From NCBI GenBank assembly GCA_029216955.1, contig JANAVB010012195.1:2170864-2234863 (forward strand): a DNA stretch of 64,000 nucleotides, in the 5' to 3' direction. Below, one piece after another: positions 33,001 to 46,600 of this stretch. Both the position numbers and the translations under genes were made by a program. The notes under the pieces were generated by a model. That model saw nothing but the letters and a program-made list of their open reading frames with translations. It was not told where the DNA came from and did no database searches. Source of the DNA: Iris pallida. Taxonomy: Eukaryota; Streptophyta; Magnoliopsida; Asparagales; Iridaceae. Positions within the stretch are counted from its first letter, which is position 1, and the number at the start of each line of letters is the position of its first letter.

Positions 33001-36000
33001 TGTTCCTTGGGTAATGTGCAAACAAGGAGATGCACCTGATCCAATCGTAAGTGTATTATGAACTTTATGGTATAGCTTATTAGTAGCTCAAATAATGAGA
33101 TTTTCTCACCTCATAATTTAAGGACCCAGTTTCTACATGTGACAATTTAACTTTGATTTCTATTAGTTTGACCAAATAGTTAAGCATTTCTCTTACCTCA
33201 TCCAGTTGAAAGGAGTCTTTTTTGTATTCTTTTCAACATGTAACTTTGAACTTGTATACGCTTAGACGTTGCATCAACAATCTCCATATTTTGTTCTATT
33301 GCATATAACTCACATTTTCTTCTGCAAGTAATTCAATGGAATACTTGATTTGAGGGTGAGATTAGTGTGTATAATCTCTAGCAAATACATTAAACATTTT
33401 TTCGGTTAGAAGCTAATCATTCCCTAGATTGTTAATAATGATAGTTTTGAGCAAGTCTTGTTCTAATGGAGGCTTGAATTTTACTAGATTTATATTGTTG
33501 ATTTGAGCAAGAAGAATCCTATTTGATTTCTTAGCCCAAAATCCCCTAATATTCTCCACTTTGAGCAAATTTCATTTCTCCAGGTATTTTAATTGGAAAA
33601 TTGTTTTACAAATTATTATTAATAAAAGTAGCACCACTTAACATCTATATTTTTTGTTGTTTTCCTACAACACCATAGGTACACTTTTCTTTTTTTCTTT
33701 TACGAATGCCAGCAATTTGAATTGCAGCATATGGGGCATAGCTAGCGGAAAACAACAGCAAGAAGTTGTCCTTATGATGTACTAGTAGTTGTGCACGTGC
33801 TTTGCACGTATATTTTATGCTAATTTATTACATAATAAAAAAAATAAGGGATGTTGCACGTATAATTTTTAATCTACCAACTTTTATTGTGCTATTTTTT
33901 TTTTCTTTTTGAAAAGTCAAATATTTGCAATGAAATCTTTTTTTGTGAAACATTGTTTTTTCCCTCTTTTTTCGATAGAAAATGAGATATTTGTAAATAA
34001 TTAGTATTTATACCATTATAGTTTTATAAAGTAAAATATATTAATAGTGGGAAGAGGCATGATAATGGATACTAAGTATTTATTATGATAGTGGGTATTA
34101 ATGATGGTAGTGGACATTAATGATAATTGTATTATAATTATGATTATGTTATTAATCATTTTTTAGTTAATCAAATAAAATAAGTTAAGGGCATTTTAGG
34201 AATCTTGAAAGTTTGACGGTGAAGCCTTTCTAGTTTTCCTATTATATAATAGATAGATAATGCATAAGTTTGCCGCACTTATGAAGATGATAGTTGGATT
34301 TTTTTTCCACATTTTCTCCATTAGTCATGAGATCACTTTTTTGCTTCGATTTATTATAGTCACATCCAAGGTTACAACAGAAAAATGAAGCATCTATCGT
34401 GGAAACCAACATTTTTCATTAATGTAGCAATATTGCACATAATCTAGTGGTGTTCCTATTTCTTACGAAGTACGAAGCATAATTAGTATGTTTGTCATAA
34501 AACATTTAATATTACCTTCACCTCTTTTTACTTTAGTTTTGGTTTTTATTAAGTAATATTTACATGGATGTCCTTCCCGTGTAATCTTTATTGCAGATAA
34601 ATACTTGCAACGGGTTTTACTGTGATACCTTCACTCCGAATTCTCCTTCCAAGCCAAAGATGTGGACAGAAAATTACCCTGGATGGTAAAATTTTAATTA
34701 TTTGGAGATCAACTTCTCTTCCCAACACATTAACGGAAACTTTTGAGCATCTTACTTATGCATTACAAAATGTGAGGTGCTGCAGGTTTTTGTCATTTGG
34801 CGATGCAATTCCATATAGACCTGTCGAGGATCTGGCCTTTTCTGTTGCACGATTTTTTGAAACGGGTGGTACCTTACAAAATTATTACATGGTAAAACCG
34901 TAGGCTTTACATTGTCTGCTTGAAAGACTGTAAATAATATTTTTGAATCTAATTATTGAACAACTGCAGTACTTTGGGGGAACTAATTTTGGACGGACAG
35001 CTGGGGGTCCTTTAATTGCAACAAGTTATGACTATGATGCTCCGATTGATGAATATGGTACTCTTCTGAAATCTATACAGAACACTGTGGCAATATCTAT
35101 TTGATAGAAGTAGTCATAATATAAATTCCACAAGAATGCTAGTTGACATAGAAATTTAGTCACATAATAGAGGAAGCTTGGCAAGAGTAGTAGGGGCAAT
35201 TTTGCAATCCTGAGCTTAGAAGCGGGGGAGGATATATTGGCAAACCTAATATTATTATTTATTTATTTTAATCACTATTGATTTGGCTTTAAAATTTAAA
35301 ACAAAAATTACTAAAATGAAGGTAGAGAAAATTCTCTAGCAGCTTGGCATATTCTACACTGCAACAAGAAAAACTAACCTTCAACTGCACAGGGATGATC
35401 CCAAGATGCTTAATGTATTAGTTACTGTCACCTTCAAGACTTTGTTTATTAGAATATATAATATCTAATTAACAAACACTGGTTATTTGAATATAATAAC
35501 ACTGAAGAGATGGTAGCATGTTGTTTTTACATTGTTGCATTTTCTCAATCAGTTGCTACAATTTAACTTTCCTTTTAATTACTGTTTTCATATGTTTTTG
35601 TGCTTCTGAAGTTAATGTGGAAACAACCTAGAACTTAGTAGTTGCAAGCTGTTTTCTTTTCGGACAATATGCCCATGCAGTTTTTATAGATGGTACTTCT
35701 TGCAGGTTTCCTCAGGCAACCAAAATGGGGCCACTTGCGGGACCTACACAAGTCCATTAAGTTATGCGAAAAATCTTTGGTCAATTCTGATCCAACTTAT
35801 GTGTCACTTGGAACAAATTTAGAGGTAAACAAGTTTATTATTCATTTAACATTACCCAGAAATATATGTCTAGTGTCTTCCTGGATCACACGTTTTCTCT
35901 TTTGATCTAAATAATCTTTCTCATTTTGATATCAAGTTTGATCCAGGTCGTACATTCCAGTAAAATAGAAACTAGCTAAAAATCTTTACTTGAGCATGTT

Positions 36001-39000
36001 TGATGTATTATCATAGGGCATGACCATATTTTATTGAAAGTGTGCTCTATTTTATCTATTAGCATTAGATTTAAGTATTGGGTATTATCTTTCCACTGAA
36101 GGCTCCACTTATATTTAGGCTAGAATCCTTTGATTTTTTTCCTTCTTTCTTAATATACCATTGTAAAATTCGTAATCTTTTCCCACTACATCCTTTCATC
36201 TAGGCAACCTCTCATCTGATGTCTCCTGTATCCTTATCTCATTACTGGTTTTTTAATATTGCTGATGTGGTTATACCTTGAAATACTATAGCTTGATAAT
36301 TGCAACTGTAGTTTCTAGGCTTTATAATTAACGTACTTGTTATCAAGGCCAACTTAATGAATTCAAAAACAGCTTTCATGAATAGGAAATAGACTACCTT
36401 ACGTTGGAACTTTTTTATACAATTTAGTAACCCGCACGTGGATTTATTATAAGAATTCTTTCATGATAACCCCACTCATAGCAAGAGAAAACTCATCATC
36501 TGAATTGTCATGAAGTTAAGTGGCTAATGTTGATCAACCTGTTTCAGTGTGGAAATGTGATATTAAGAATGCTCTTGTTATGTGTAAATGTTTTCTCTGT
36601 ATTACCGATTAGATTACTTTGGTAGTGGTTCACATATTTTCTTCTTCTTTTTTCTTCAGGTACATTTACACTTTTCCCCTTTATTTTCTTCAATACTTGA
36701 AACATTCACTTATTGCGGTATATTAGGCACACATCTACAATGGTACTTCCGGTTGTGCGGCATTTCTTGCTAACATTGACCACAGTTCAGATGCCAATGT
36801 GTCCTTTTCTGGAAACTCATACGCCCTTCCTGCCTGGTCTGTTAGCATTCTTCCAGACTGTAAGAATGTAATATTTAATACTGCGAAGGTAAGATTCAAT
36901 CGCAATTTCCCAGTTGTACTACATCTTAAGATATTGTGCCAGTTGTTTTATTAACCATGCTACTTTTGTTTCACTTTCTATCTTTTATTTTGTGAACACC
37001 GTATGTATGTGTTACAATTTGAAATATGACTTAACATAAGAAACATTATTCAACTATCAAACAATGCTATTGGTTGTGACACACCTTTAGTATGAAAAGA
37101 AACTGCCATTAACTTAAAGGTTTTACTCGTTATGGATTGATTGACAAAGACCCTTGCAATCTTTAGTTACTGGGGGCTAAATTTATTATTTCATTCAAAA
37201 ACTGAGACAGTGGAGGTAACTGACCCAAGAAGTTGGAAATTATCCAAATGTGAAAGCTAGTTTCTACATGATAATCATTCTTTTTCACATAGACCCTTCA
37301 CCCTTGTGGTGAGAATGTGTACATGTTATTGCTAGGAAAATCTTGTTGTTTAGCCTCTAGCCTGTTTTATTTGTCTTGTCAAAAACATCTTTAGTTATCT
37401 GTGATTTATTTCATCCATTTTAAGAGTATGCTTGTCAATTGCATATAATTGAAATTGGCACATGAGATGGGATACACACAAACCCCTTAGTATTGTCCGT
37501 ATATGTGTGTGTGTGTTTGAAAATGCACACCTGTACTGAAATTTGTTCGCTACTATTTTAATGAGCTCAATAATGTCATTGTAAAAGTACTACATTCTTC
37601 TGGATGACTTTAGACAGCTGGTATCCAACTTCTTACTTGAGTAATTGGTCATAAAGGTTCTGATATTATTTGATATGAGATCTACAATGTTTCTACTGCG
37701 ATCACTTCACAGTTTTCTACTGCTTTAACTTGCTGTGAGATGGCTGTCTAAATTAGTCACCTGGTCTTGTTATTTGGATAAATCTGTTTTATATTCATGT
37801 ACAACATAATGTTTCTTTGTTTTGTTTACCCTTGCTTTACTGCATTCATGTTTGATCTCTACCGAAGGTTCTGTCACAAAAAGCACCTGCCGTTTCATCA
37901 CATGAACATAAAGTCAGCATGGCACATACACTGTCAGACTCAGCTTGGGAATGGTATAAAGAGAAAGTAGGTACCTCAGACAACAACTCCTTCACTAGGC
38001 AAGGTTTGTTGGAACAGATCAATACCACAATGGACAAGAGTGATTATCTATGGTATACTGTCAGGTAATTCATAATGACTTCCAATATTTTTGGTTATCT
38101 GCATGTTCTAACTATATGGTAAAAGGTCAAGACACTTGGATGGTTTGAAAATAAACAGACCTGCCATTATATGATTTTTTTGCAACTAAATCCTGGTATA
38201 GAGATGGAAATACAAGATAATAGCTGTCAATAAACAAGATATAGAAGTTATCTTCATACACTTGCTGCTGCATTTCAAAATGTGGAGCAGAATTTTGACA
38301 GGTTCCCACCTTCTTCCAGAAGCTGCTTCAAAGTTGAACTGGCTTTTCAAAAGTATTTTGGTAAGCTGTTGTTGCCAAACAACTTTTGGGAACTGCTTTT
38401 TGAATAAATAAGCAGAAGCAGCCATGATAAGCAATCCCAGACCCAGCCTCAATCTCACCTCAATGCAATCTGATATGTTTCAATTTTCTGATTTCTTTTT
38501 TCATTGGTCGGTTGGACAATTAAAATGATGGTAAGAGTTGACGCCTAGTGACACTTATATTTTGTATTCTCTGACAGATCATAGTTTAATGACAAAGTTA
38601 ACTCCATATTAGTCATATTTCAATCTACCAACAACTTGTATATGTCTAATTCATAGGATATAACCAATTAAAAATATTGTTGCTTTCTGGAACCACACAA
38701 TGATTACTCTGCTTACTTTTCTTACATTTCATTGGTCTCCTCCTATCTTTTATCTATAGCTATTGTTTAATAATATTTAAACTTCATGTTTACCTGTTCA
38801 TCTCTCTTGAGCTCCACAAGATGCTGCGATTTACTGTTGAAACTTGAAGACATCGTCCTGATATAAGTACTGATTCCTGATGTGGCATTTATTGGACAGC
38901 ATTAATGTTAGTGAGGAACTTTCCCCAAGCAATGAGACTGACGTGTTCATTAACATTGAGAGTTTAGGCCATGCGGCATTGCTTTTTGTAAACAAAAAAG

Positions 39001-42000
39001 TTGCAGGTTTGGAATTTATTTGCGCCTCTGTTTTTCTTCATATTCTTCAGAATTGGTTTTGTATATCTCTGCTACAATTATCTGTTTGTTTCTCCAAAGT
39101 AGCTCTGGTTGGTGATTTTTCATATTACCATCCATAGATGCTACTATTGCAGCCTTTGTGTAACAGTCTATCAATCAAATGCAAAGCTGAATCAATTTGT
39201 ATTATATGTACCCTTGCTTGGTTATTACTAATATGCATAAATATAGACATATAAACAGGGACATCCTTAGCACATGAACACAAAGAAGTCTTAGTACATA
39301 AAATGCACACAACATACATGTGTCCCTGAGTGTGTGTGCATGCGTGTCTATTCAGAATCACTACCATATAGAGGCATACTGTATATGCTCTAAACAGTAC
39401 ATATACATATACAAAATTAATTGGTTAGGTAACAATTTGTAACCCATAACACTTGCATCGTGTAAATAATGGGGTCCTTTGCTATCCCTCTTCAGTGTAC
39501 CTGGAGCACAGTTCTAGTGAGTAGTTCTGTTAGCGCAAAACTTTGGATCTTCTTTACTTGAATGCAATTTTGAATCCTGAGAACAACTAATGTTTACTTC
39601 TTGATAACTCACATATTAGAACGTGAGGCTTTGCTTTTGATCTGTATGGACACCATATCTACTAGTGCTTCCCTATTATCTTCTGCATGTTTATATCTGA
39701 ACAGAGTTATGTTCTTATTGCAAAGTGGCCTGTACTACTACCCTTACAACAGTAATAAATCTAACTTATGCAATTAAATGCTGACAATTTCAAAATGAAG
39801 CAGGATTCATTCTTAATGATAGCTTAGAATTAGTCAGTTAATATGATGACTCGATCCTTTTTTCGTAACCTTATTGAGAATTTATTTTTGATTTTCTAGC
39901 CTCCAATCCTTATAAGGGTGCTCATTTTTTATTTATGACTGTAGCATTTGGGTACGGTAATCATGATATTGCAAGTTTCTCAATAAACGAGAAGGTTACT
40001 CTCCACAGTGGAGAAAACATATTGGAGGTGCTGAGTATGATGGTTGGGCTACAGGTGCACTTCTTGCCCCATCTTGTAGTATTTATACTCCAAGATACAG
40101 CACTTGCGTTGTATTTCACAATTTGCATGCATGTAGAAGCACTGGCTTGACAGGGTTCTAATCTTTGGTTTCCAGAACTACGGTCCTTGGTTTGATGTCG
40201 CCCCCGCTGGACTATTCTTAGTTGCGATAGCTGGCTTTGCGACTGGTTTGCAAGAACTTTCTACTAGGGAATGGACTTATCAGGTTTGATCCCATCCAAT
40301 TTCATTTTGTTCATTTCCGAACTGAGATGCATTTCTAACTTCTAGAAATGGAAATTGGATAACCATTAGGTGGCTGCCATTTTGGTATGTATGAAAATTA
40401 AGCCAAATATGATGGTTTCTTCTCTGAACTTTGCATTTGCTACAAGTAATGCTTGTAATCTGAGAACAACACTACTCACGGTGGGACGTGCATTTGACAA
40501 TATGAAGAGAGAACTTGGAGAAAAAATAAGCAGAAATTGTTCTTTAATAAGGAATACGAATGGTGTTCCTTCATTAAGTAAAGATTGGGACATCCGTGTA
40601 CCTTTATTATTTTATTTTGTTGAGATAAGGCCAATCATTTAATGACCGTCCTTGTCCTGGACTTTTAGCACCAAGACCCCCTCACATTTAATTAAATTTC
40701 ACCCGGGCTAAGTGGTGACATCAGTGTTCTAAATGGCGGCCGCCTAGTCCGCCTAGGGCGGCGCCTAGGCGGTAGGCGGTCTCTTTCCGCACCGCTTTTC
40801 GGTAGGCGGTGGAGTAGGCGGCCAACGGAGGTTGGTGGCATATGCGGGGGTGAGGCAGCGTAGGCGGATGCCTAGGCAGAGCAATACCTAACAAGATATT
40901 TTGGCCAAAAAGGTTGTGTAAACATTATGGGCCTATGGTTCACTTTTACAAAATTAAAACTTTATAAATCTTCGTTCTACAATTTAGTTATGCCTGGAAT
41001 ACCCTTAAAATATGCATATTATGAAAAAAACAGTGGTAAAATAGTAAAAAATATTCAAAATATATCGACCGCCTAGGCACGTCTAGGCGGTGCCTAGGCG
41101 GTAGGTGGACTCTCTCCGCCGCGCACCCGCCTACCGCCGTTTAGAACCTTGGGTGACATCAGTATGCTTTTGATTATAATATTATAATATAAATGCTCCA
41201 TGATAAGAGTTCCTTGTACTTAGAGGGGGTGTTTGGTTCGTGGAAGTGGACGATTTTGCAGATTTGAGTCCTTCCGCATTAACTTCCTCTATTTGGTTGA
41301 GGAGACATTGCTGACAGAATTTGTGCATATGCACTTCCTGTCGGATAGAACAACACCAATTTTTGTTCATTTTTACATATGAGTTTTTAACTCGGATATA
41401 AGCGCTAAAGTAAGTCGAGGGAGATAGACCCAGCGTCGAGTGGACGGTGGTGTCGAGCGTCGAACGGCGAGCGGGCGGGCAACTTCGAGCGGTCGGCATG
41501 GTCGAGCGGGCGAGAAGCGTAGATTAGTCGACTGCAACGTCGAGCTCCGCATCCTTCGACCTCGTCTTCTTTTTTTTTTTTCTGGCGTCCTCGAGCTCTG
41601 CGTCCTCCGATCTCATCTTCTTCTTCTTCTTCATTTTGCTTAGGAGCTGTTTGGTAACACTGAATTCCACTTCGAATTCTACTGTTCATGGTAAAGGGGG
41701 GTTGGAAGTGCAAATCAGATGTTTGGTTGGGAGAGGAAAAGGTGAAAGGAACTGGCACTGCCAGTTCCTGTCGGCGGAAGGGGGGGGGGGGGGGGGAAGA
41801 TGTCATGGGAACCACATCCGGAGTTGGCAGCCGGATGTGGGTGGGAGTTTGTTTGTTTTTTTTTACTTTTCTTTCAAAAAAAAAATCTTAATTAGTTGTA
41901 GATTTTATTTTTTTGGTAACAACCACACTAATTTCTTGCTAATTAATATAATTAATGTAATTAATAGTTTTGCTAACAGTAATTTTAATATTTTTTGCTA

Positions 42001-43506
42001 ACAGCCGTATTATTGACAAGTTTAATAGTAGTATAATTAATGTAATTAATAGTTTTTTTTGCTAATAGGCGCACTAATTTTTTTGCTAACAGCTGCATTA
42101 AATTTTTTTAAAATGGAAAGGATAGTTAGATCATTAATATAATCAATGTAATTAACAGTTTATTTAAGTCAGCTTTCTCAATTAATAGTAAATAATTAGA
42201 TAAATAATCTCAAAAGAATTATAGTAATTAATACTAAATAGTTGGATTTTTAAATATAACCTCTTAATTGGTTTGTAATTAATTTTGAGTTGATAAATTT
42301 TTAATTAGTTACTAATTAATTATCTTAATTTATTAAACTAATTATTTAATTTATTACAATGTATTGTGAATTAACCATAATTTATTATTATTATAAACTA
42401 CTCTTCCACTTTTTACTTTTCACTTCCTATCTCAACCAAACACATTTATCTAATTTTCATTTCCCACTTTCCACTTTCCACTTTCCTATTCCAACCAAAC
42501 ACATTTGACCCCTACTAGGGGGACAAAAAAGTGAATAGATTCCTATCACTCTTTCCCACATGAAAGTCTAAATCCATATTTTCCTACACTTACGGTTTAC
42601 CAAACGGCCAAAGAAGGCTTTTTAGAAAGGAGAAGGAGGCTCTACTAGTGTGGGGAATAGAAAAATATTGGGAGAGAGATATAATGAAAGATAATTAATA
42701 ATGCAGCTACGTGGGGAATAACTGTTGCGTAGGGAATAGGAAAAGATAGGAGACAGAAAAAGATACTTTGAAAATAAAAAAGTAAATAAAAATAATTAGT
42801 AATAATAATTAATGATAATATTAAATGATAAGAATTAATAATAATAATAAATAATAATTTTTATTGTTGTTTGATTAAGAACTAATTTCATTTTAAAAAT
42901 AATTAAGAAATAATGAATTTGTCATTTCTAAATTTTACTTCTTCAAAACATCCAAACAACGGACTCATGACTTCCAACCTCCACTTCTTCAAAACATCCA
43001 AATGGAAGAAGTGAAAAAATATGCGTATGTCTGACGTGTGTATGCAAAATACCAATTTTACGATTTTCCACCTCGGTTCACTTTCTCGAACCAAACAACC
43101 GATTTCACCATATTGCAATGACATGATTTCATCATATGGGCCTAGGTGTGTGGTGGGCCAGCCCCGGGCCAACTAGGGTCGGGTTTGACTGGGTTCGGGT
43201 TGGGTTGGGCTAGCCCGATCAATTGAAGAAGGCCAGTACTATCTGGGCTTTGACCGCAGAAGTCAAGCCCAGCCTTGACCCACGGTAGGGTTAAACCGAG
43301 TTGTGCCACTGCTGACCCGCGGATCATGTCATTTTGGTTAAAAGGAATAATTAAATTGGAATTTTTTATACATGTATGGTTTTATATGGTGTATATGGAT
43401 TTTTTTACATATAGTATAGTACATACTATATTATACAATTACATAAACAATATACATATATAGTGTTTATAAACATACCATATATGTAGAGGTAGCTATG
43501 CATAGT

Positions 43507-43602
<96 letters not shown>

Positions 43603-46600
43603 TGATGCATATATGGTATATATTTACATATAGTATTTATCTTATATTATATAAATAGTTTACATTATATAAACATATAACTATCGGATCTGAACCAGGC
43701 TGTGACAACTGGTCCGGGCCTCCGGTTTTCAAAGCTAAAACCCGGCCTGGATCGGGTTTGAGACCGAGCTGGTCCGAGATGGGTTTCTAATGGCTGAATC
43801 TAGCCCGACCCGGTTTAGGCTTGGTCCGGCCTTTGACCAGACCTGGGCCAGCCCGGCCCATGTTTGACCAGTCCATGCTTGGGCGGTTTTTCGGGCTGCC
43901 CGTCCACCACACACACCTTGACATATGGGTGCACATGAAAATCAGATTTGCAAGAAAGTTTGTAGGAAATAGTTTATATTTTCTATCTGAAATTATGAAT
44001 AAAATATCTGTATGGGGCTGATAAGGTTGATTGTTGGGAGAACTACACCCCCATCAGCAGTGTTATATTAAGTGCTTTCATAACAAGATCTGTTCACAGT
44101 TACCATTACCAATTAATTGGATTACGTGACAGATTAATAGCAATTATTGGCAAGCTAGAACACATGCTTAACCATTTAACTAATTGGATTAATATACCAA
44201 CTAATTGTCGATTGATCCAATTCCTAAAACATTCTTCATCAGTAAATTTCGCTTTTAAATAGATGCTTTTAAATAGATACGATACGGTAAATACCCATAG
44301 GTATTGTAGAATACTGCTAAGTATGATTTAAACCCTCCATTTCACCACAAAGTTCCCTTTATCCAGAATTGAAAATCATTACAATCACCAAAATCACTAA
44401 AACCCTAATCTTACATGCTATATTGCACAGATACAACACGTCATGGACACGTCGACACGGACATGGTACCTATTTTGGTGTCGTAGCGTATTTTGGAGTG
44501 CACGGGTTGTGTCCAATATGTGTCCGACACGAGACAACCCACGTTTTTGGAGGATCGTACGTGAGATTTTTCATCTTATACAACTCCTCCCTTGTGTGCA
44601 TAATACTAAGGGAATAATCCATAAAATCAAAATTCGACTATTGTGTTATTGATTCGTAGCTTTTACGCCATTACATCCAATACCCAACCATCCTCATCCC
44701 TAAATAGATCTAAGATTTCATATAAAGAATCAAGATTAGGGCGAGTTTGACTTTGCAGATAATGCTCCTTGGAACAAGAATCTAGTCGTTCTAATCATGT
44801 AGATTTGGCTTCATGACACTTCGATGAAACTCGTTCTGTTCTGACTCTTAGTTGTCAATTCTTAATATCATCTACTTTATATTACTGTTAGATTGTTAGT
44901 ATTCAGTGCTTCATAACTGGACTTCCTATTGGGTAATGAATGCTATTCCCCTTAGCAAATTTATTACTTCCCCTTCATCTAGACTCTTTATAGTCTAGGA
45001 GAACTTGGAGGGTGCTCCTTGGTTGCATGAGCTTAATCTGCATATCCTAAAGGTAGGTCTACCTGTATGCCAACTGAATATTTTATGGGTTATAGCATAA
45101 CCCTCTTAGCTACCTTGTCTACGTAGTTGGCACAAATAAAGAGAGTTGATGTCAGGTCGACAAACGGTCATAAAACCTTTATTAATTCTTTTACGAAGAT
45201 TTCTTATGCTCCATAGTGGACACAATTATGATGGGAGAAGGCTGTGGACCCAATTCTGACCTATGTCTATATTATGCGCTTGTAGATTGGGTGATGATGA
45301 TGATCAATTATTTTCTGTGAGACCTATGTCTATATTATGCGCTTGTAGATTGGCACAACCAAGGTTGGCTGCTTTGTCTAAAATCTATACTCAGTAGATT
45401 TTTAACCAAAGTTAGACTGATATTTGTGGCTTTTAGATGAATCTGGATCTTATTCTTTCTTTTTTCTGTTTTCCAAGTCCTCCTCAATAGATTTTTAACC
45501 AAAGTTATATTGATCTTTGTGTGCATCAAGGATTCAAGAAATACTTTTCTCTTTTCGAGTCCTCATTTAGTGCCTTCTTATGGAAGTGTTGTCTGAAAGT
45601 TTTACTTAAACAAAGAAGAAACCACCTATCTGATTTGAAATGTCTGAGTACTAGGTTGTCGAGAAACATGTTGAAAATGTCTGTTAATAGAAATGTTGAT
45701 ACTTGATACACAACATCACGAGACAAGTTGTCGAGAAACATGTTGAAAATGTCTGTTAATGGAAATGTTGATACTTGATACACAACATCACGAGACAACA
45801 TATTTTGAGAAATGTGTTTACGTATAGGAGGTTAGAGGGCTGCTAGTAAGGATGAGATACTTGAAAATATTTTGTGGTTTGGACATGTCCATTGGAGATA
45901 GATTGATTCATGTGCTAAGAGTGATAAGCTTGTAGTTGAAGGTGCTAATAGAGGGATGATATGCCAATAAGAGTATGTATTGGAGACGTTAAAAAACAAG
46001 ATGTTTTCTAATGTAACTGAGGAAGCCCCTAATAAAGTTGATTTGAAGAAATTGATTATTGGCATTTGACAATAGTTAATGTATAGGGCTGAATGGAAGA
46101 AAAGGATTCAAATAGCTGACCCAAAAATTTGTGATAAAGGCTTTCTTGTAGTTGCAGTCGACCATAGAAATTTGGGGCAAGTTGTTTTTTGTTGTTCATA
46201 TCTTCATTAAAGCTGAGAGGCTGGGGTAAATTCTCATGAGAACACCACACTTTTGGTGTGCTTATATAGAGTTGATGTTAAGAGAGACCAGAAACCTGTA
46301 TGGTGGGTAATGTGGGGTGATGAGTTGAAGCGGGGGGACCAAAAAGTGTATTTTGGTATTTGTTGAGAGTAAATAAGGGACTTTAGTCCCACATCGGTTA
46401 GATGTAATATGAAGAGGGGTTGGACCCTCTATAAGTAGTAGGCAGTAGCCCTCAATAATATTATCTGAGAAATTAGACTCATTTCTACATGGTATCAGAG
46501 CCATAACTCTCTCTCTCTCTCTCTCTCCACAAAAAAAAAATTTTTTTTAGCCGAATCCCCCCCCCCCGGAGCAGCCCCCCCCACCGACCCCCCCCCCAAC

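Noticed and set aside
41182..41815. Minus-strand frames of about 100 to 136 residues in intron 15
   Set aside because: They fall inside MITE-like sequence and across a G-run, with no recognisable domain.
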